A stretch of DNA of 64,000 bases from positions 19,693,177 through 19,757,176 of the forward strand of contig NC_085869.1 in assembly GCF_034702125.1 (NCBI RefSeq), in the 5' to 3' direction. Each line of letters opens with the position of its first letter. Within the stretch, counting starts at the first letter, position 1. The DNA comes from Engraulis encrasicolus (Eukaryota > Chordata > Actinopteri > Clupeiformes > Engraulidae). The notes under the pieces were generated by a model that saw only the letters and a program-made list of their open reading frames with translations, was not told the origin of the DNA and did no database searches. Below, in pieces: positions 31,743-64,000 of this stretch. The position numbers were made by a program, and so were the translations under genes.

Positions 31743-33303
31743 TGAAATGTATTCCTTCCATGATGTTATATTAGGCCCACTGTACAACCCTGTGGTGTAA
31801 ATAAGCTATGTAAACTGTCTTACTTACATGTTGATGATGGCGACGAAATATAGGTTAAAACATTGAACACTGTCCACTGACTATTCTTGGGGTCTGAATT
31901 GAACCTATTCTCATTTGTAACATGCTACTTGCAGTAATTCCACCTCTGAGAGATTCAAGTCTTGTCACAGAATAAGGATGAACAAGAGTCACAATGTTTT
32001 ATCAATTAGGTGTATCACGTCTCAAAAGAAGACACTTGAGAGACATTTGTTGGGCTTTCCAAACTGCTTATCAACCATACATTTCTGACATTAGGCCTAA
32101 TTGATTATTGGGCTAAGAAAATAAACCAGGCATGGTTAAAATAAAATGTGGAAGTTGCACTTAGCATATTAATAAAGCATTAAGTATGTATTAATTGAAA
32201 TTAATTTTGCAAACTAATTTTTGAAAATGCGTATAGCCTAATTATCAACAGTTGAAAACGTCAACGAAGAAAGTGTATGCCTACGTGCTCAGTGGCATGT
32301 GTTTTTGTCTGGACTGGAGCATAATCCTGACCTCTGGCTGCCATTTGTGGAATTACATTATTATATGACTGGGACAGTGGGACTGCGTAAAATTTGCGCA
32401 ATGCAGCAGAAAAACGCAGCGTGCGTAATGGTGTCTTAACTTTTGAAGGGTGCTCTTCAAAAGGTGTAGCGTTTGTTCTGAACATGAATGTTGTGTGTGT
32501 TTTGTGTTCATTTTAACTGCACGAAAAGGACTAGGGTCTGACAGAGTTTCTTCTATCTAGAGCCGCAGTTGAGTGGCGAAGTTTCAGAATAGGCTAGAGG
32601 TACCAACTCCTGTCCCCAAATTTGGCCTCGGAGAGTTAACCCTTCTGGGACTGCTGGCTCGAAGTTAACGAGACGCATGTGTTGTCGTTTGGAGCGCACA
32701 GAGCACATCGGTTCTAATGGGACTAAAGGGACTAGTCAATGACTTTCTCCTGCAAACGAAAGAGCTCAGCACCTGCCAAAACATGCAGTAATGCAGTCTT
32801 ATTTGAGGTTAACGCGCTTCAGTAGCTTTCCTTGCCAACATGACAACGGTACATCCGTGGATTGTTCAATTTCCCTGAACCTGCGCGTGACATAATTGCC
32901 CATACAATGGACAGCATCTAATCTGTTAAAAGGTAATACTGTTCAGTTTAAACTGCCTTTAACTGACATTTCGGAATGATGAAGTTCATAGTGATTTGAA
33001 CTAGCTGGTTGCACGCACGCTAATGTAGTTAGCCAGACAATCTGTCAAATCTGTAAAGCACAGAACACGTGAAAGTGATGTTGTTCTTAAAAGATTAGGA
33101 AGGCGTTTGCGTTCTGTGGTTACAAAGTACATAACTTTAATTCGAGGTACAGTCACCAAAACTTCATAGGTAGGCTACTGGAGCACAATCAGAAATGTCT
33201 AGTCAGTCAGCATACCAACTCTGCTGTGGTCGTCACTCTTGACTGTGACGGTGTTTGTTTTTCCACTTCTTCAGCCAGCCAATCCGAAAAGCCAAAGGGT
33301 ACG
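31743..33303 (+). other. WIPF1 3'UTR and GPR155 5' region
   Basis: WIPF1 polyadenylation candidates are AATAAA at 32120-32125 and 32171-32176. From about 32400 the sequence becomes richer in CpG. A possible GPR155 non-coding exon ends near 32932 (AAAAG|GTAATA), with an acceptor CTTCTTCAG at 33266-33274 just before the start codon exon. The transcription start is not determinable. Confidence 0.5.
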
Positions 33304-52863
<19,560 letters not shown>

Positions 52864-52937
52864 CCAAGCAAACAACATCCATCACCAAAATGGATTTCTG
52901 AAACATAACTGCTGCTACTATGATGTACTGTACTTAC

Positions 52938-53208
52938 CATAGGCGTGCACAGATAGGGACGAGATGATGCCAAAGCACCTGCGCCTTTGTCCAAGAGGTC
53001 AAAAAAAAGGCTTTTTTGAAAGTTCTTTCCTCAAAGTTTTTTGTCACAATGTAATGTGATCCATGTGACAATAATACCCAGCATGTGACAATAATACCCA
53101 GATATAATATATAGCTTCTATAGTCTAGTGAGGCTGCCAGAAGTTCCACGTGCCCCCAACACCCCCATCTTCAGGACCTGCCCCCCAAAATATCTGTGCA
53201 CGCCACTG
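52938..53208. mobile_element. MITE with GTGCACAGA ends
   Basis: ATAGGCGTGCACAGATA and TATCTGTGCACGCCACT are inverted. About 270 bp, non-coding, just downstream of the GPR155 stop. Confidence 0.75.
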
Positions 53209-53405
53209 CTATTTACCTTATTACTTGCATGTTGAAAGAAAACATGCAAGCAAAAGAAGAGGCCAAAGGAAAGTGAAACTTTATTTCTCTGACTGTGACG
53301 CACAACATGGCGGACTGGGAGAAGGCAAATCCAATAGTGATCATATAAGATCAAATGACTATTAATACCCATGGCAACACCCACCCACACTACAACACCA
53401 TCTAC

Positions 53406-53605
53406 GGGCCTCCGCACACTGGTTCCGCCAAAGTGCGGCGCACTGCTCCGCCAATGATTGATTCGACTGTTTTCAATAGAACCCCGCACACCGGCACCAA
53501 TATCCGGACATCTGCGCTGGTGTGCGGGGTTCTATTGAAAACAGTAGAATCAAACTTTGTCAGAGCAGTGCGCCGCACTATGGCAAAACCGGTGTGCAGA
53601 GGGCC
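53406..53605. mobile_element. 200-bp hairpin MITE with CpG-rich arms
   Basis: GGGCCTCCGCACACTGG and CCGGTGTGCAGAGGGCC are inverted. Arms of about 90 bp continue through GCGGCGCACTGCTC/GAGCAGTGCGCCGC and CTGTTTTCAATAGAACCCCG/CGGGGTTCTATTGAAAACAG. TAC lies on both sides as a possible 3-bp target duplication. Confidence 0.9.
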
Positions 53606-54274
53606 TACTGGGCTCCTTTTGAGGCATTATCTTCCAAGTGGATGGCATGTGTTTTTTGCAAGCAGTGTGTAAAATGATTTTAAATGCATCATTTTTACAC
53701 CAAATCAACTATAGATATGTAGCTACTGACTAACGTAAAATGGCTGCTTTTTTCATTTCACAATGTTCTTCCTTCCAAGGGAATGTTGCACTGTTTTATG
53801 TACAATGTTATGGACACTGTTGATGCCATAAGGTTAAGGCTTGAGCTGAGCTGACAAGACAGCATGGTGAATGTAAAAGACATGGGCAGTTCTGTTGGTA
53901 AACAGTGGAATGCCTTGGACTTAGCAACTCATAGACTGTCAGGAAATTCTCAGTTGTCATAAGTAAAATGATTTTTTTTATGAATATTGATCACGTAACT
54001 CTTTTCCTTGAATACCTGAATACTGGAAATGGGCATGATACAGTTTGTCCAAAATATTGGTTATATGCATCATAATAGAATATCTGTACCATAAGTCATA
54101 CAGTATACACATTGCACAGCATGGCTTGGCTGCAGTACAATTCTTTTCCATATGCTTCCTAGCTCCAAAAATCACACGGGACCCTGCTGTATTAGATACC
54201 TTCTCCCATAAGCTGCACATCAGACTTCACAAGATATCGTAATAACAACAGAGAATTTACATTAAAATGTAATG

Positions 54275-54997
54275 TTTATTTAATTCATCACAGATCTTAA
54301 TATTGCCACCAGTAGTTTCAGATGTGTCACACTAACCAACCAGACTGGCGCCACCCTGTGTCTGATCGATGTCATTTCACTCCAGCGACTAAAACTGGAC
54401 ACAAAGTGACAACTGATGCTGCATCAAATGCATTATTAGATGATTTACCTCTTAACTTAACATGGTTTACTCCTGACACAGCTTCTTAGTATAGGCCCTA
54501 GTACTACAGAGCTCTGGTGTTCCCTCTATTTTCACAAGTCCGGATCAGTTTCGACTTACACTTAAGTCCATTATTCCAGCTAGGTTTACAGTATTTTGAC
54601 CAGTTTTCCACAACAAGGTGTACAGTACAATTCTACTCTATACATTTACTCTTGTCAAATGCACAATTATGTTGTGCTTTATCTTAATTTTAGCATCTAT
54701 TTACACATTTTTGGCATAGGGGTTGTAGAGGGATGCAGGAATGCAGGAAAGAATAGCAGGATGTCTGTTCATTTCTAAAGTGCTACAGTATTATTGCTGT
54801 CCGCATTGTTCAGAAAGGTTTTTTTTTCTTTAAGGTGCAATTTTAAGACTGATGGGTCATGATCAATCTGATCATCATGCAATGGGTATAATGAATGGAA
54901 CCTGATGCTCACCAGATGAGAGCAGTTCCGCCTTGCTCCAAGGGAAACCTCATTCACCTGGAGAGAGGCCGGTTACAACTAATGTGCTTCAACTTTG
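54275..54997 (-). other. SCRN3: SCRN3 3'UTR with polyadenylation signal
   Basis: On the minus strand AATAAA is at 54280-54275, about 720 nt after the SCRN3 stop codon. No ORF of note. The signal lies within 20 bp of the candidate GPR155 signal on the plus strand. Confidence 0.55.
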
Positions 54998-62177
<7,180 letters not shown>

Positions 62178-62351
62178 GCTAAAAATAGACAAAAGCAAAT
62201 CAGCCATTATGTTAGGTTAATATTCATCATGTAGACTGCATAAGACGGCAATATCCTTTATCATCGATGTACAACGGTAGTAGAGTGCATGGCATTTCAT
62301 AGAGATATCATGGCGAACATATTGAAGACAAAATAAATCCATAAACCTACC

Positions 62352-62679
62352 CTGTTGCCATCAAGAATGCCTCGAGTATCGCTTTCCTTTCTCTATAATT
62401 CTGCAGATGGTTGCATACAAATACTAGGGGGCAAAGGGCAATTGACGCACAAAATCAGTAATCATAATATAATAGCGATAGTCTTGGGCCACTAGATTTG
62501 ATACTACAACCAATTCACATTGTTTATAGATCAGGCAAAATGAAGCTCTCCAATATGCGTTTGTACGTCTCAATGCTGATGTTCATGAAGCCAGTGCCAA
62601 AGGTCATGGATTGACCCCGGAACCAAAATAAACCGGATATTTTGCTACTAGCAAGTAGCTGTCCGGCTACATTATCAAC
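62352..62679. promoter_or_regulatory. Probable bidirectional SCRN3/CIR1 promoter
   Basis: SCRN3 (minus) and CIR1 (plus) diverge here; the CIR1 ATG is at 62680. The SCRN3 5' non-coding exon appears to end at 62351, so its start lies inside this interval. A CCAAT motif occurs at about 62510-62514. There is no TATA box and only moderate CpG density. Confidence 0.55.
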
Positions 62680-63762
62680 ATGGGGAAGTCTTTTGCTAAT
62701 TTTATGTGCAAAAAGGATTTCCATCCTGCATCTAAATCAAATATTAAGAAGGTAAGAAAGTACAGGCATGAGAAATAATTGTTACATATTTGATGTGAAC
62801 ATGACACGTCTTTTAGCAACCGACGTTCGCAACGACCGAGCTACGTATGGCCCATTCAGCTGGTTATTGTCAATAACTTGTAATATGACTTAAGTTAGCT
62901 ATGGGATGGGGACAAATTTTCATATGTGTAAGGCACGGTAATAAAATGCGTGCTAATAGCGGGATTAAACATTCACTTTTGAAAGTACATCGCGCTGTCT
63001 TATTTTTTTCACCAAGGTTCACTTTTCTCTCTGTGCCTCAATGTTACCAAGTTACCGTTGTCACTTCATTACCTTCACTTTCCTTTTAAAGTTTGAAGTT
63101 ACCAAGGACATAAAGCAACACACTGTACTCAAAACTGTTGCATTGACAAGGAGTACTCATGTGTGATGTATGATGTGCGTTAAGGTATGGATAGCAGAAC
63201 AGAAACTCACCTTCGAGAAGAAGAAGCAAGAGGACCTGATGCAGGCCTACATGAAGGAGCAGGACACCTTCAACAACAGGTCTGGAAGCTGGGCTTGGGC
63301 CATTGGCATTTTTAACCAGTCGATGTTAGGGTGTTACAATTTATTGCAATTTATTTAATGTGTAAAGTGGCATTAGCTGTGTTTGCACCACCTGCCGTCT
63401 GCTACTGTCAGTGTGACCCATTTATGATACAATGAATACCAGATGTTTGAAGGATGGATGAGAAAATCTTGCAGTTGTTATTACACCATCGCTCTGTATA
63501 TCATAGCTCTGTAATTACATTGTAGTTTTTATGTCACATGGATGTGGGCAAAATGCGCAACATTTCAACATAATTGTAATGTAATTTACCATAGTGTTAA
63601 AATGAGTGTAGCCTATGACATATTTCCTAATGGCAATTCAGTTGTACTAATATCCACCTATTCTATTATATGTTGGTCTGTTGTGTAGGCTATTGATGGG
63701 CGATGATCGAGTGAAGAATGGCCTCAACTTTATGTATGAAGCACCCCCAGGGGCATCTAAAG
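62680..63762 (+). CDS. CIR1: CIR1, corepressor interacting with RBPJ (5' exons)
   Basis: CIR1 is a nuclear protein that links the Notch effector RBPJ/CSL to SAP30-HDAC corepressor complexes and is also found with splicing factors. First three coding exons: 62680-62751, 63185-63279 and 63689-63762 (donor GTATGG); phases 0, 2 and 1 fit, 80 codons seen. The N terminus reads [20 protein letters not shown], then [40 protein letters not shown] and [13 protein letters not shown]. This is the conserved CBF1-interacting (Cir_N) domain. The gene runs off the right edge inside its third intron (63763-64000), where nothing else was seen. Confidence 0.95.
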
Positions 63763-64000
63763 GTATGGACATACTGACATACATACTCATGTACTTACAG
63801 TGGCAAGATTTCAAAAGCCAAGCCGAAGGCATATCCAGTTTTCCCCACTACAGTATGTAATTAAAATTCCCAATGTATTTTTTAGCCGGGTCCAAGGAAG
63901 CTTGTCATATTTGTCACAAGCGCATTCTCAAACAGATTTCTCCAAAATGGCTTTCATCAAAAAGTGTGCTGCTAGTCATCATGACACATAGTAATTCACA

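Larger units (their letters stand above)
52864..54260 (+). other. GPR155: GPR155 3'UTR with two inverted-repeat insertions
   Basis: Follows the GPR155 stop; holds the MITEs at 52938-53208 and 53406-53605. The first plausible polyadenylation signal is the variant ATTAAA at 54261-54266, which nearly meets the SCRN3 signal on the other strand. A shorter 3'UTR is possible. Confidence 0.4.

Noticed and set aside
33226..33303. Upstream extension of GPR155 from position 33226
   Set aside because: The codon there is GTG, not ATG. An acceptor AG at 33274 lies inside the extension and the family N terminus fits ATG 33304.
62524..62724. Minus-strand frame of 66 codons overlapping CIR1 exon 1
   Set aside because: It lies antisense to the CIR1 start and in the shared promoter, with no recognisable family. 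It could be 5' leader of SCRN3 but nothing supports translation.

Overview
This 64 kb window is nuclear DNA from a bony fish, almost certainly a teleost. Genes are split by short introns with GT-AG splice sites. The DNA between exons is full of CA/GT, CT and ATCT microsatellites, tRNA-derived SINEs (one family with an L2/UnaL2-like 3' tail) and many short inverted-repeat DNA transposons, several with clean 8-bp target-site duplications. Six genes, recognised from their spliced translations, lie in the order CHN1 > CHRNA1 > WIPF1 > GPR155 > < SCRN3 | CIR1 >. This is the conserved vertebrate block known from human 2q31.

Layout: 1-8.9 kb holds the last five coding exons of CHN1 (chimaerin-1, end of the C1 domain plus the RhoGAP domain) and its 3'UTR. 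12.4-25.2 kb is a complete nine-exon CHRNA1 (muscle nicotinic acetylcholine receptor alpha subunit). 27.3-32.2 kb is a compact seven-exon WIPF1 (WASP-interacting protein). 33.3-52.9 kb is a complete sixteen-coding-exon GPR155 (LYCHOS, lysosomal cholesterol sensor). 55.0-62.2 kb, minus strand, is an eight-coding-exon SCRN3 (secernin-3), tail-to-tail with GPR155. 62.7 kb to the edge is the start of CIR1, head-to-head with SCRN3 across about 330 bp of probable shared promoter. The genes do not form a pathway. CHRNA1 acts at the neuromuscular junction, CHN1 and WIPF1 in Rac/actin control, GPR155 at the lysosome, SCRN3 is an Ntn-hydrolase-fold protein and CIR1 a nuclear corepressor.

The least ordinary parts are in introns. 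(1) GPR155 coding exon 3 is bracketed by tandem duplications of its own splice sites: five extra copies of the acceptor plus the first part of the exon upstream, and two extra copies of the exon end plus donor downstream. (2) The last SCRN3 intron holds nested transposons. The inner 2.1 kb element carries, on the opposite strand, a predicted three-exon unit whose spliced reading frame stays open for 156 codons and ends on an AATAAA, plus two near-perfect hairpins. (3) GPR155 coding exon 14 (65 bp) has a long (GT)n tract directly before its acceptor, a second one in the following intron, and a weak donor. GPR155 exon 6 appears to use a GC donor. All exon boundaries were set by reading frame continuity and splice consensus; no transcript data were available.
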